DNA from: Aquimonas sp002352135
Lineage (GTDB): Bacteria; Pseudomonadota; Gammaproteobacteria; Xanthomonadales; Xanthomonadaceae
Direction: 5' to 3'
DNA length: 64,000 bases
Assembly (NCBI GenBank): GCA_035440755.1
Contig: DAORND010000008.1
Coordinates: 3,887-67,886, forward strand
Of the stretch, positions 1 through 8,609 are shown piece after piece. Made by a program: the position numbers and the translations under genes. The notes under the pieces were generated by a model. The model had not been told where the DNA came from. It made no database searches and was given only the letters and a program-made list of their open reading frames with translations. Position 1 is the stretch's first letter, and each line of letters begins with the position of its first letter.

Positions 1-1371
1 GCGTGCGGACTCGGGCAGGCTGGCCGACAGGCTGACCGGGCCAAGCAGGTATCGCACCTGTGGATGACGGCGGAGATAGGCGCCGATGCCCTGCCACAGA
101 TAGTCCAGGCTGCGGCTGCCCCAATAACGCGGTTGCACGAAGCTGCGCCCGAGTTCGATGCTATGCCGCAGCCAGTCCAAGGCGCCGTCCTGATAGTGGA
201 ACAGGGTATTGGAGTACAAGCCCTCCAGTCCAAAGCGTTCCAGGACTCGGGCGCAGTCGGCGACACGATAGGCACCGACGATTTCCAGTGACGGCTCATC
301 CCACAGCACGATGTGCCGATAGTGGGCGTCGAAGCGATCCAGATCGCGCTTCAAACCAGTGCCTTCGCCCACTTTGCGGAAGCTGAGTTCGCGCAGGCGA
401 CCAATTTCCTTCAGTGCGATGTTGTCCGGCGCAGCATCCAGCAGGTAGATGTGTTTTCCATCACGGGTCGCGCCGAGGCGCTCGGCATGTTGCAGCGCGG
501 TGCGAACCAACAGGGGCGGTTGCGGGTGGGCGATCGCACTGGAGGTGGCAAACATCGGTGGCTTGCGACGCGCCAGACGATAGACATGCGCGCGCATGCG
601 CTGGGCGATCTGGCGCTCGTTCAGTCGCTCCGGGTGGAGTGCCACAGTGGGGATCTGTGCACCGACGGTCAGCGTCAGTGTGCGGCGTTCGGTTTTGAAC
701 ATCTCGCGCGGCAGCATCAGGGTTGCCAGCGGCTTGGCCAGCATGGACAGTCCATAAAACATGGGCGAGTTGTGAGCCGCGATGTGTACCGGTAACACGG
801 GGGCTCCCATGCGTTTGGCAAAGCGCAGAAAGCCCGCACTCCAACGCCCGTCGCGCACGCCATTGGGGCGGATGCGGCTGACTTCTCCTGCCGGGAAGAC
901 GATCAGTGCCTGTTCCTGCTCCAAGGCCCGGTAAGCGGCACGCAAGCCACCCGGGGATTCGTTGTCGCCAAACACTTCCACCGGCACAAGCAGGTCGCGC
1001 AGGGGAGCGAGGCTCATCAGGACTTCGTTGGCCAAAACCTTCACATCGCGACGAACCGATCCCACCAGATGCAACAGCGCGAGCGCGTCAATGGCTCCCA
1101 GGGGATGATTGGCCACAATCACCACGCGTCCTTCCGAGGGGATGTTGGCGCGATCAAGATGACCAACCCGGTAGGTCTGCTGCAGGTGTTCCAGCGCGGC
1201 CTCGACGAAATCGAAATCACGCGTGTCTCGCAGAGCCTGCAAGGCCAGGTTGACCCGCTCTTCGCAGACGACGCGACGCAGCAGGTCGACCACTGGGCGT
1301 GAAAAGGCCCGCGCTGCGCCTTCGGACAAGGCTGGAAACGCGCTGTAGAAGCGTTGCTCGACACTGATCAC
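1..1371 (-). CDS. olsF: Bifunctional ornithine lipid synthase-like acyltransferase (PlsC + OlsB-type GNAT), 3' end cut
   Basis: The first 457 codons are visible; the C-terminus lies beyond the left edge. The N-terminal half is a PlsC/OlsA-type O-acyltransferase: NHPLGAIDALA at about residues 88-98 and FPAGEVSR further on. The His-Asp spacing is HX5D, not the textbook HX4D, as I recall for this subfamily. The C-terminal part, from about residue 255, resembles the OlsB/hemolysin-like N-acyltransferases, with LRELSFRKVGEGTG and FVQPRYWGSRSLDYLWQGI. This domain order is that of OlsF, which N-acylates ornithine and then O-acylates lyso-ornithine lipid to give phosphorus-free ornithine lipids. The start is a GTG chosen because GGAGG lies 7 bases upstream. 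It is transcribed away from hutU. The family call is firm; the substrate is inferred from family knowledge. Confidence 0.8.
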   Translation of the reverse strand, partial: MISVEQRFYSAFPALSEGAARAFSRPVVDLLRRVVCEERVNLALQALRDTRDFDFVEAALEHLQQTYRVGHLDRANIPSEGRVVIVANHPLGAIDALALLHLVGSVRRDVKVLANEVLMSLAPLRDLLVPVEVFGDNESPGGLRAAYRALEQEQALIVFPAGEVSRIRPNGVRDGRWSAGFLRFAKRMGAPVLPVHIAAHNSPMFYGLSMLAKPLATLMLPREMFKTERRTLTLTVGAQIPTVALHPERLNERQIAQRMRAHVYRLARRKPPMFATSSAIAHPQPPLLVRTALQHAERLGATRDGKHIYLLDAAPDNIALKEIGRLRELSFRKVGEGTGLKRDLDRFDAHYRHIVLWDEPSLEIVGAYRVADCARVLERFGLEGLYSNTLFHYQDGALDWLRHSIELGRSFVQPRYWGSRSLDYLWQGIGAYLRRHPQVRYLLGPVSLSASLPESAR

Positions 1372-1414
1372 GGCGCACCCTCCGTTGATTCGTGACAAGC
1401 CTAGGGCGCTTGCT

Positions 1415-1445
1415 TTGCCGCTTCGTGACACCCGCTCTCTATACT
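1415..1445 (+). promoter_or_regulatory. Candidate sigma70 promoter of hutU
   Basis: TATACT at 1440-1445 matches five of six bases of the -10 consensus. TTGCCG at 1415-1420 could be a -35 with a long 19-base spacer. Transcription would start near 1452, giving a leader of about 20 bases before the hutU ATG. No HutC-like palindrome was recognised. Confidence 0.4.
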
Positions 1446-1472
1446 GTTCCGTCACCCAGCTGGAGCGTCCAA

Positions 1473-3161
1473 ATGTCCGTTGATCACCTGTCTGACCGTC
1501 TACGCCATGACCCTTCGCGGGTGATTCGCGCGCCGCGTGGCAGCGAGCGTCGTTGCCTGAGTTGGCAGACTGAAGCGGCCTATCGGATGCTGCACAACAA
1601 TCTGGATCCCGAGGTTGCGGAAGATCCCAGTCGTCTGGTGGTGTACGGCGGCATCGGGCGCGCTGCGCGCGATTGGGCCTGCTTCGACGCGATTGCCCGG
1701 GCGCTGGAGACCTTGCGTGATGATCAGACCTTGCTGGTGCAGTCGGGCAAGCCGGTGGGCATTTTTCGCTCGCACCCGGACGCGCCGCGTGTGTTGATTG
1801 CGAACTCCAATCTGGTGCCGCATTGGGCAACGTGGGAGCACTTTCACGAACTCGACCGCAAGGGCCTGATGATGTATGGGCAGATGACCGCAGGCTCATG
1901 GATCTATATCGGCTCGCAGGGCATCGTGCAGGGCACCTACGAGACCTTTGTCGAGATGGGGCGGCAACACTACGCCGGTGACTTGCGTGGGCGCTGGATT
2001 CTGACTGCGGGACTGGGCGGCATGGGGGGCGCGCAACCTCTGGCGGCGAGTCTGGCCGGTGCCTGCTCGCTGAACATCGAGTGTCGGCAGAGCAGTATCG
2101 ATTTCCGCTTGCGCACGCGCTACGTCGATGAGCAGGCGAACGACATTGACGATGCACTGGCGAGGATTGCGCGCTACACGGCAGCTGGCAATGCCAAATC
2201 GATTGCCCTGTTGGGCAATGCCGCGGAGGTGCTGCCCGAACTGGTCCGCCGTGGCGTGCGTCCGGATGCAGTGACCGATCAGACGTCGGCGCATGATCCG
2301 CTCCACGGCTATCTGCCTCTCGGTTGGACGATCGAACAATGGCTCGCGGCGCAGGCGAGTGATCCGGACACGGTGACCCAGGCTGCCAAACAGAGCATGC
2401 GTGTGCATGTCGAGGCGATGCTTGCGTTTCAGAAGATGGGCGTGCCGGTGTTTGATTACGGCAACAACCTGCGCCAGATGGCGAAAGATGTCGGTTGCGA
2501 CAACGCTTTTGATTTTCCCGGCTTTGTTCCAGCGTATGTGCGTCCACTGTTCTGTCGCGGCATCGGGCCGTTCCGCTGGGTCGCGCTGTCGGGCGATCCC
2601 GAGGACATTCGCAAGACTGACGCCAAGGTGAAGGAACTGATTCACGACGATCCGCATCTGCATCGCTGGCTGGATATGGCGAGCGAGCGCATCGCGTTCC
2701 AGGGCTTGCCCGCGCGCATCTGCTGGGTCGGACTGGGACAGCGGCATCGACTGGGGTTGGCGTTCAACGCAATGGTTCGTTCCGGTGAACTGAAGGCGCC
2801 CATCGTGATCGGTCGAGACCATCTCGATTCGGGTTCGGTGGCCAGCCCCAATCGTGAGACGGAGTCGATGCGTGATGGATCGGATGCGGTGTCCGATTGG
2901 CCGCTGCTGAATGCGATGTTGAACGTGGCAGGCGGCGCGACTTGGGTCAGCCTGCACCACGGTGGTGGCGTTGGCATGGGCTATTCGCAGCATTCCGGTG
3001 TGGTGATCGTGTGCGACGGCAGTGAAGCGGCGGATCGCCGGATCGAACGCGTGCTGTGGAATGACCCTGCGACGGGCGTGATGCGTCATGCGGATGCGGG
3101 CTACCCGGCTGCTATCGATTGCGCCAGGGAACAGAACTTGCCTCTCCCTATGCTGGAATGA
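1473..3161 (+). CDS. hutU: Urocanate hydratase
   Basis: Converts urocanate to imidazolonepropionate, step two of histidine degradation, in the cytoplasm with tightly bound NAD+. The 562-residue product has the usual family length. It shows the NAD-binding glycine cluster GLGGMGG near residue 180, the stretch AGSWIYIGSQGIVQGTYET, and ARICWVG with the cysteine (about residue 417) that matches the active-site cysteine of the Pseudomonas enzyme. The ATG at 1473 gives the standard N-terminus; an in-frame GTG 81 bases upstream would add residues unlike the family. No hutH, hutI, hutG or hutC is nearby, so the other pathway genes must be elsewhere or absent. The downstream diguanylate cyclase gene starts about 46 bases later and may be co-transcribed. 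Confidence 0.95.
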   Translation: MSVDHLSDRLRHDPSRVIRAPRGSERRCLSWQTEAAYRMLHNNLDPEVAEDPSRLVVYGGIGRAARDWACFDAIARALETLRDDQTLLVQSGKPVGIFRSHPDAPRVLIANSNLVPHWATWEHFHELDRKGLMMYGQMTAGSWIYIGSQGIVQGTYETFVEMGRQHYAGDLRGRWILTAGLGGMGGAQPLAASLAGACSLNIECRQSSIDFRLRTRYVDEQANDIDDALARIARYTAAGNAKSIALLGNAAEVLPELVRRGVRPDAVTDQTSAHDPLHGYLPLGWTIEQWLAAQASDPDTVTQAAKQSMRVHVEAMLAFQKMGVPVFDYGNNLRQMAKDVGCDNAFDFPGFVPAYVRPLFCRGIGPFRWVALSGDPEDIRKTDAKVKELIHDDPHLHRWLDMASERIAFQGLPARICWVGLGQRHRLGLAFNAMVRSGELKAPIVIGRDHLDSGSVASPNRETESMRDGSDAVSDWPLLNAMLNVAGGATWVSLHHGGGVGMGYSQHSGVVIVCDGSEAADRRIERVLWNDPATGVMRHADAGYPAAIDCAREQNLPLPMLE

Positions 3162-3207
3162 GTCGCCGACTGCCCTGATGCCATTGAAGAGCCCCAATTC
3201 CAGCGCC

Positions 3208-6186
3208 ATGACGATCTGCATCGATGAGTCTCGCGGGCATGCGCGCTTGGCATGGGTTGCTCTCAGGCTTGCCGCGGCTGTCGTTCTTGGCTGGGTTCTT
3301 GTTGTTGGTCACGCAGACGCCCGTCCTCTGCGCGACTACCCGCGCGTGGCGTGGTCCGCGCGGGATGGGTTGCCACACCAACATATCAATGCTCTGGCGC
3401 AGACACCCGACGGGGCATTGTGGGTGGGAACCTTCGAAGGCTTGGTTCGCTTCAATGGGGCGAACTTCACGGTGCTTCGTCCCAGCAACACCCCGGCGCT
3501 GCCCGATGCCTCGATCATTGGTTTGTCGCGTGCCCAGGATGGCGGTCTGTTGGTGGTGACCTCGGGGAGAGGCATTGCGCGTTGGCGAGCCGGTCAGTGG
3601 CTACCCATTCCTGAGGGCATCAACTCGCCGCGGGATCGGGTCGATGGGGCTTGGGTCGACGCGCTCGGTCAACTTTGGGTGTCACAGCGCGATGGTGGTC
3701 TGTGGCGTGTGGATGCCAATGGCGTCAAATGGCCCATCGCTGACCAACCGACCTCGCCTGTGTTCGCCATGCAGGATGACGCCGCCGGACAAATGTGGAT
3801 CGCTGGTGCCTTCGGACTGCGCCGCGTTGCAGACGACAAAGTACACGCGCTGGACCCAGGAAGCGGGTTCCCGGCCGTCTCTGTTCGCGCTTTGCACCGA
3901 ACGCCAAGCGATGGCCGTCTGGTCGTTGTGACGGCCTTGGGTGTGTATGTCGAGCGTGACGGAAAGTTTGCACCCCTGGCTCGGGAGCTGGTAGACATCA
4001 ATGCGCGCGATCTGGATTTCGGCCAACAGGGTGAGGTGATTGTTGCCACGACCGATCAGGGCGTATTGCGACTTTCGCCACGCGGGGAGTTGCAGCGATT
4101 TGGCGCGGACGATGGCTTACTTGGTACGCGGGTCAATGCGGTTCTGACGGATCGCGATGGCGATTTGTGGATCGGAACAGGCAACGGTATACAGCGGTTG
4201 ACTGATCTTCCGGTCAGCATGGTCAGTACGCATCACGGGTTGCGCAACCCGACTATCCGCACCTTGTTGTCACGACCCGATGGCAGTGTTCTGGCCGGCG
4301 GGACCGGCGGCTTATATCGAATCCGCGATGGGATAGCCGAGCCGGTGAACCTGGAGGGCGTGGCATCGGTGGGCACTATTCTCAGCCTGATTCCCAGTGC
4401 AGACGGCGAGGTATGGGTCGGTAGTGACTTGGGAGTGGTCTGGAAGGGCGATGCTGTGATGCGCCGTCACGCGGTGACCGACCATTTGCCGGGTGGGTTC
4501 GAGGCGCGGACCTTGGCGGAAGATGAGCTCGGAAACCTCTGGTTGGGCGGCAATCTCGGCGTCGCGCGCTGGGATGGCAACGAGCTGACGCACTTTTCGG
4601 AGGCCAGCGGGCTGAAGCGGGACTACGTGCTGCGCCTGCAGGCCGCGCGCGGCGGCGGCATCTGGATCGGCTTCAATGACGGACTGGTTCGTTACGCCGA
4701 TGGCGCATTCAATGCGGTAGATGTCTCCGGCGCCAACGCCGCGCGCGAGGTCTTCAGCATTCTCGAAGACGCGGACGGCACGCTCTGGCTGGCCACGGAT
4801 CGAGGACTTGGACGCCATCGAGCCGGTCGAACCCAGCACCTTGATGTGCGTCACGGATTGCCCGAAAGCAAATTCTTCGAGGTGGTAGACGATGCGCATG
4901 GCAATTTTTGGTTGACCTCCAACTCGGGCATGACGCTGGTTCCTCGGGAAAATGCCGAGGCGCTGCTGGATGGCCGACGCACGACGCTGGGCAACGTCAC
5001 TCTCAACGAAGGCTTTGGGATGGCAGTGGCACAGTGCAATGGCGCAGCAGGCCACGCAGGAGTAATTCATGACGGCGAGATTTGGGCAGCAACCTCGGCT
5101 GGGATTGCGCACGTATCTGCTGACCGCGCGATGCGCTTCGTCAGCTTGCCTCGTGGTGTGATGATCGAGGCGATGCGCGTCAATGGCGAGATCGTTCCGC
5201 ATGAAGGGATCCCTGTGCTGCCTGCCGACACGCAACGGGTCGAGTTCGATGTGGTCAGTCCAACATTTCGCGCACCGGAAAGCCTCTACTACCGGCATCG
5301 CCTGACGGGCTTCGATAGCGACTGGGTCATCGGTGATCGCATCGGTGCGCGCGTTCAATACACCAACCTTGGACCAGGCGAGTATCGCTTCGAAGCACAG
5401 GCTTCGGCGGACTTTCTACATTGGTCGGGAGACAATCAAGCGGTCGCTTTTCAAGTCGCCGCACACTGGTGGCAGCGGATTGAGTTCATCGCTGCGACCT
5501 TGGGCACTGTTGTCGTTCTCCTGATTGTGGGTTACCAGTGGCGGATTCGCAATTTGCGCTACCGCGAAAAGGCACTGGCCAGGTTGGTGGCCGAGCGCAC
5601 AGCAGAACTGCAGCTCACTAATGCGCGCTTGCGGACACTCAATCAGCGTGAAGCCGAACGCTCTGCGGATTTTCAGCAGCAAGCCATGACGGACGCGCTG
5701 ACCGGATTACCCAACCGCCGCGCTTTCGAGAATCGACTGGGATTGTTGTTGCAGGACCGCGTGCCATTGGTGCTCGGCTTGCTGGACATTGATCACTTCA
5801 AGCGGATCAACGACCAGTACTCACATGGTGCTGGCGATGAGGTCTTGACGGCGTTGGGGCAGCACCTCCGGCAGCACCTGTCTTCAAATGGCCTGCAGCG
5901 CCGTGGCGATCCCTTTGTGGCGCGTTGGGGTGGCGAGGAGTTCGCCATTCTTTGGCCGCATGCTGACTTGACGATGGCGCGCGACATGGCAGAAAAACTG
6001 CGTTTGAGCGTCGCTGAACGGGTTTGGCCGCGCGAGGAAGGCTCGTTCAGGTTGACGATTTCAGTTGGCTTGGCCGAGCGACGCGGCGAGGAGAGCGCAG
6101 ATGCCTTTCTGCGTCGCGCAGATGCTCAGTTGTATGCGGCAAAGCATGCAGGTCGCAACCGCGTCGAGGCCGATCCGGATCAGTAG
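3208..6186 (+). CDS. Two-component-propeller diguanylate cyclase (Reg_prop, Y_Y_Y, GGDEF)
   Basis: Predicted inner-membrane sensor that makes cyclic di-GMP. A signal or anchor segment (about residues 15-38, ending HADA) is followed by a long periplasmic region of two-component-regulator propeller repeats, recognisable by recurring units such as GALWVGTFEGLVRF and GDLWIGTGNGIQRL. A Y_Y_Y domain follows (YYRHRLTGFDSDW), then a transmembrane helix near residues 758-780, a short coiled coil, and a GGDEF domain with GGEEF near residue 908. GLLDIDHFKRIN and GLPNRRAF are intact, so the cyclase should be active. An RRGD upstream of GGEEF sits one residue further out than a normal inhibitory I-site. 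The ATG at 3208 is preferred for its signal-like N-terminus; ATG 3178 is an alternative. The ligand is unknown. Confidence 0.85.
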   Translation: MTICIDESRGHARLAWVALRLAAAVVLGWVLVVGHADARPLRDYPRVAWSARDGLPHQHINALAQTPDGALWVGTFEGLVRFNGANFTVLRPSNTPALPDASIIGLSRAQDGGLLVVTSGRGIARWRAGQWLPIPEGINSPRDRVDGAWVDALGQLWVSQRDGGLWRVDANGVKWPIADQPTSPVFAMQDDAAGQMWIAGAFGLRRVADDKVHALDPGSGFPAVSVRALHRTPSDGRLVVVTALGVYVERDGKFAPLARELVDINARDLDFGQQGEVIVATTDQGVLRLSPRGELQRFGADDGLLGTRVNAVLTDRDGDLWIGTGNGIQRLTDLPVSMVSTHHGLRNPTIRTLLSRPDGSVLAGGTGGLYRIRDGIAEPVNLEGVASVGTILSLIPSADGEVWVGSDLGVVWKGDAVMRRHAVTDHLPGGFEARTLAEDELGNLWLGGNLGVARWDGNELTHFSEASGLKRDYVLRLQAARGGGIWIGFNDGLVRYADGAFNAVDVSGANAAREVFSILEDADGTLWLATDRGLGRHRAGRTQHLDVRHGLPESKFFEVVDDAHGNFWLTSNSGMTLVPRENAEALLDGRRTTLGNVTLNEGFGMAVAQCNGAAGHAGVIHDGEIWAATSAGIAHVSADRAMRFVSLPRGVMIEAMRVNGEIVPHEGIPVLPADTQRVEFDVVSPTFRAPESLYYRHRLTGFDSDWVIGDRIGARVQYTNLGPGEYRFEAQASADFLHWSGDNQAVAFQVAAHWWQRIEFIAATLGTVVVLLIVGYQWRIRNLRYREKALARLVAERTAELQLTNARLRTLNQREAERSADFQQQAMTDALTGLPNRRAFENRLGLLLQDRVPLVLGLLDIDHFKRINDQYSHGAGDEVLTALGQHLRQHLSSNGLQRRGDPFVARWGGEEFAILWPHADLTMARDMAEKLRLSVAERVWPREEGSFRLTISVGLAERRGEESADAFLRRADAQLYAAKHAGRNRVEADPDQ

Positions 6187-6194
6187 TATGCGCC

Positions 6195-6220
6195 TGACGG
6201 GCAGTGCTGCCATCGCGTCA
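6195..6220. terminator. Weak hairpin between convergent genes
   Basis: TGACG-GGCAG-TG-CTGCC-atcg-CGTCA can fold into an interrupted hairpin in the short gap between the cyclase and the rhomboid gene, touching the rhomboid stop codon. No T-run follows on either strand, so it is only a possible terminator. Confidence 0.3.
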
Positions 6221-6868
6221 GCGAAGGCCGCTTCGTCGACGGAACGGCCATCGTCCGCGCCAGTACTGCAGTATCAGGAACCCCGCGGCCATGCCGCCGA
6301 GGTGGGCGAAGTGTGCAACCCCGGACTGGGTTCCACTCACACCTAGCAGCAGTTCAAGCACGCCGTAGACCACCACCAGCGTGCTGGCCTTCATCGGGAT
6401 GGGCGGTATCAGCAGCATCACTTGCCGATTCGGGAACAGCATGCCGAAAGCCAGCAACACACCGAACACACCACCCGATGCGCCAACTGTGGGGTAGAGT
6501 TCGCCGTTGCTCACGGCATGGGTAGCCACCAGCAACTGCACGAGCCCAGCACCCGCGATGCAGCCCAGCACGTACATCATCGTGCGGCGGCTTCCCCAAA
6601 CCATTTCCAGCGCCGCTCCGAACATGTAGATCGCCAGCATGTTGAACAGCAGATGGCTCAGTCCACCGTGGATGAACCCGTAGCTCAGCAACTGCCAAGG
6701 CATAAAGCCCACGGTCACCAATTGACCGTCGGCATAACCGGCAGGCCAGTCGCCAGCAGGCCACAACATGAAGTCGATCAGCCACGTCTCGCCAAACAGT
6801 TGCTGCGCGAGAAAGACCAGGCTGTTGAGAATCAGCAATGTTCGGGTGGCGGGGGGAATGCGATCCAT
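6218..6868 (-). CDS. Rhomboid family intramembrane serine protease
   Basis: A 216-residue polytopic membrane protein. The catalytic dyad of rhomboids is visible: Ser131 in GASGGVFG (TM4) and a histidine in VAHFAHLGGMAAG (TM6, His189). HGGLSHLLFNM near residues 67-77 supplies the conserved His and Asn of TM2. Rhomboids cleave substrate helices inside the membrane. The ATG at 6868 is chosen because it starts just before the first hydrophobic segment; upstream in-frame codons read as non-coding. No clear ribosome-binding site is seen. It is convergent with the cyclase gene. The substrate cannot be predicted. Confidence 0.9.
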   Translation of the reverse strand: MDRIPPATRTLLILNSLVFLAQQLFGETWLIDFMLWPAGDWPAGYADGQLVTVGFMPWQLLSYGFIHGGLSHLLFNMLAIYMFGAALEMVWGSRRTMMYVLGCIAGAGLVQLLVATHAVSNGELYPTVGASGGVFGVLLAFGMLFPNRQVMLLIPPIPMKASTLVVVYGVLELLLGVSGTQSGVAHFAHLGGMAAGFLILQYWRGRWPFRRRSGLR

Positions 6869-6926
6869 GCGGACAGTCTTCGTTGCGAATGCGCGCACTG
6901 TATCAGGCGACCACGATTGCATCGTG

Positions 6927-7283
6927 TCATGGTCGCCAGAGCATGGCATCAAGAGTTGTCGATCTATGCTTGGTCACGCGGCCATTCCGCACATCGACTC
7001 CCTCTGCTTCAAGGCGTAGTCGCTGTGCTTCGAAGGCATCCGAGTTGGCGGCGAAGGCGATCCGTCCATCGGCGCGTAACACACGATGCCAGGGCAGTGC
7101 ATCCGCTTCGCTCGATTGCGCAAGGACTCTGGCGACCAGGCGAGCGCGCCCCGGTAGTCCAGCAGCGAGTGCGACTTCGGCATATGCACGCACCTGGCCG
7201 TAAGGGATGGTGCGGATCACCGCCCGAATTCGCTGATGGGTCGAGTCGCTGTTGGTCGGCAGGTCATGCTTGCGTTTCGTCAC
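6927..7283 (-). CDS. Alkyltransferase-like DNA repair protein (ATL)
   Basis: A 118-residue protein of the O6-alkylguanine-DNA alkyltransferase family that lacks the methyl-accepting cysteine. Where MGMT enzymes have PCHRV, this has PWHRV (Trp65), the mark of ATL proteins. ATLs bind O6-alkylguanine, flip it out and hand the lesion to nucleotide-excision repair. Also visible are IPYGQVRAYAEVA and GLPGRARLVARVL, the DNA-binding part. The GTG at 7283 is preferred over an ATG at 7388 because it follows a GGAAAG motif, gives the family length and avoids overlap with the divergent gene. Confidence is high for the family and moderate for the start. Confidence 0.85.
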   Translation of the reverse strand: MTKRKHDLPTNSDSTHQRIRAVIRTIPYGQVRAYAEVALAAGLPGRARLVARVLAQSSEADALPWHRVLRADGRIAFAANSDAFEAQRLRLEAEGVDVRNGRVTKHRSTTLDAMLWRP

Positions 7284-7386
7284 AAGGCTTTCCGTTGTCT
7301 GCGTCCACGCTGGTACGATTGTGCCTTGTGGCGATCTGTAGCGCTGGCTTGCTGAGCTGAAATGAACACCCGAGGCGACATCAATC

Positions 7387-7794
7387 ATGCAGAACTTTGA
7401 ACAAATCCGTGCCCATGTCGACAGTCGATATGAGGTTGTACGTAGCGAGCCTTACCTCATCGGTTTGGAGCTCACCCTGAATCAGGGCGCGCGCCACCAA
7501 GGCCTGTTTCTGACCGAGTTGGAGGACGAAGACGGTCGAAAGTTTCTGCGTGTCAGTACGGCACTCGCCCCGACGACGGGCATTGATCTGGCCCGTGCCC
7601 TCAAGTTCAACTGGGAGCAGCGGGTGGGCTATCTGGCGATTTCCGAACTGGATGGGCTGACCTATCTGCAGCTTTGCGAGAACCGTCCTTATGAAGGCCT
7701 GACGGGGGCGGAAATTGATCGGCTGGTGCTGGAGATCGGTGGTTTGGGAGACCGGATTGAGCGCGCATTTTCTGCCGGTGGAGATCTCTTCTGA
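7387..7794 (+). CDS. Small acidic protein, YbjN/type III chaperone-like
   Basis: A 135-residue acidic protein with no signal peptide or membrane segment. I do not recognise a close named relative. The pattern of alternating strands followed by a C-terminal helix (LTGAEIDRLVLEIGGLGDRIE) resembles the YbjN / class I secretion-chaperone fold, but this is only a visual impression. It starts at an ATG preceded by GAGG about 11 bases upstream and ends just before a strong hairpin. It is divergent from the ATL gene and appears monocistronic. No type III secretion genes are nearby, so a secretion role is unlikely from context. Confidence 0.6.
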   Translation: MQNFEQIRAHVDSRYEVVRSEPYLIGLELTLNQGARHQGLFLTELEDEDGRKFLRVSTALAPTTGIDLARALKFNWEQRVGYLAISELDGLTYLQLCENRPYEGLTGAEIDRLVLEIGGLGDRIERAFSAGGDLF

Positions 7795-7816
7795 CGGCTT
7801 TGCACGGCTGCATTGA

Positions 7817-7863
7817 AGAAACACAAAGGGCGCACCCGACTGGCGTGCGCCCTTTGTGTTTCT
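7817..7863. terminator. Perfect 19-bp inverted repeat, bidirectional terminator
   Basis: Arms 7817-7835 and 7845-7863 are exact reverse complements around a 9-base loop (7836-7844). The outer ends are A-rich on one side and T-rich on the other. It sits between two convergent genes, so it can stop transcripts from both sides. Confidence 0.85.
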
Positions 7864-7877
7864 GGTGATTCGTGGAA

Positions 7878-8255
7878 TCAGCCCGGTCTTGTCGGCAAGC
7901 CTTCGTTGCACCAGGCGATCATGCCTCCATCAAGGTTGATCAACGTTGCGTCACTACGTTCGCTTCGCAGCCTGGCGATGGCGCGTTGCGAACGCATGCC
8001 GCTTCGACAAACCACCAACAGCTCTCTGGTATCGGCGGGAATTCCCGCGCTTTTCAGTGCGTTCCAGCCATAGGCGTCAACGTCACCGAGCGGCACGTGC
8101 TTGGCCTGCGCAATCATGCCGCCGGCGACTTCGTTGGCTTCACGAACATCGATGGCGGCGACACCGCGCGCGATCAGCTGTTCGGCCTCGCGTGGCCCCA
8201 CGCCGCCCGCCTGACCGGAAAACACCTGCTTCAACCAGTCCATCGGATTGGTCAT
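7878..8255 (-). CDS. Single-domain rhodanese (downstream copy)
   Basis: A 125-residue rhodanese-fold sulfurtransferase. The active-site loop is CRSGMR with the persulfide-forming Cys83, preceded by VPLGDVDAYGWNAL and ending GGMIAWCNEGLP. It should carry sulfane sulfur from persulfides to acceptors such as cyanide, glutathione or thioredoxin. GGAGGAAG stands just upstream of the ATG. The ATG overlaps the stop of the arsR gene by the sequence ATGA, so translation of the two is coupled. It is last in a rhodanese-arsR-rhodanese operon divergent from the SQR operon. It has no membrane domain of its own, unlike E. coli YgaP; a separate DUF2892 gene lies in the facing operon. Confidence 0.92.
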   Translation of the reverse strand: MTNPMDWLKQVFSGQAGGVGPREAEQLIARGVAAIDVREANEVAGGMIAQAKHVPLGDVDAYGWNALKSAGIPADTRELLVVCRSGMRSQRAIARLRSERSDATLINLDGGMIAWCNEGLPTRPG

Positions 8256-8602
8256 GTCTTGCTTCCTCCCCCACAGTAGATGCGATGCAGTACGGCAATG
8301 ATGTCGTGGACCGGACCATCGGCCAGCGAATAGAAAATGGTCTGCGCGCTGCGTCGGGTTCTCACCAGTCCCTCTTCGCGCAACACGGCCAGGTGCTGCG
8401 AGAGGGCCGATTGCGACAGATCCATGCCCGCGTTGATGTCGCCCACCGCTTGCTCGCCATCCGCCAGCATGCAAAGGATCATCAGGCGACGGTCGTTGGC
8501 AATGGCCTTCAGCAGACGCGAAGCGTCGCTGGCGTGGCCGCGCATTTCTGCTGCTTCGGAGGCTACCAGCGCGCGCGAGCGCTCAATCGATTCGACAGTC
8601 AT
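8252..8602 (-). CDS. ArsR-family repressor of BigR/SqrR persulfide-sensor type
   Basis: A 116-residue winged-helix repressor. The recognition helix reads DLSQSALSQHLAVLREEGLV and the wing RTRRSAQTIFYSL. It has exactly two cysteines, Cys44 in LMILCMLADGE and Cys110 in HRIYCGGG, 66 residues apart. That is the spacing of the cysteine pair in BigR (42/108) and SqrR (41/107), which form a tetrasulfide bridge with reactive sulfur and leave DNA. Metal-binding ArsR motifs such as CVC are absent. It lies between two rhodanese genes and opposite an SQR operon, which fits control of sulfide detoxification. The ATG at 8602 is 7 bases after the upstream rhodanese gene; its stop overlaps the next ATG. Confidence 0.92.
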   Translation of the reverse strand: MTVESIERSRALVASEAAEMRGHASDASRLLKAIANDRRLMILCMLADGEQAVGDINAGMDLSQSALSQHLAVLREEGLVRTRRSAQTIFYSLADGPVHDIIAVLHRIYCGGGSKT

Positions 8603-8609
8603 GGCGGAC

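Noticed and set aside
1896..3221. Long minus-strand open frame opposite hutU
   Set aside because: Its composition (His, Arg and Gln rich) is typical of an antisense shadow of a GC-rich gene; hutU is certain.
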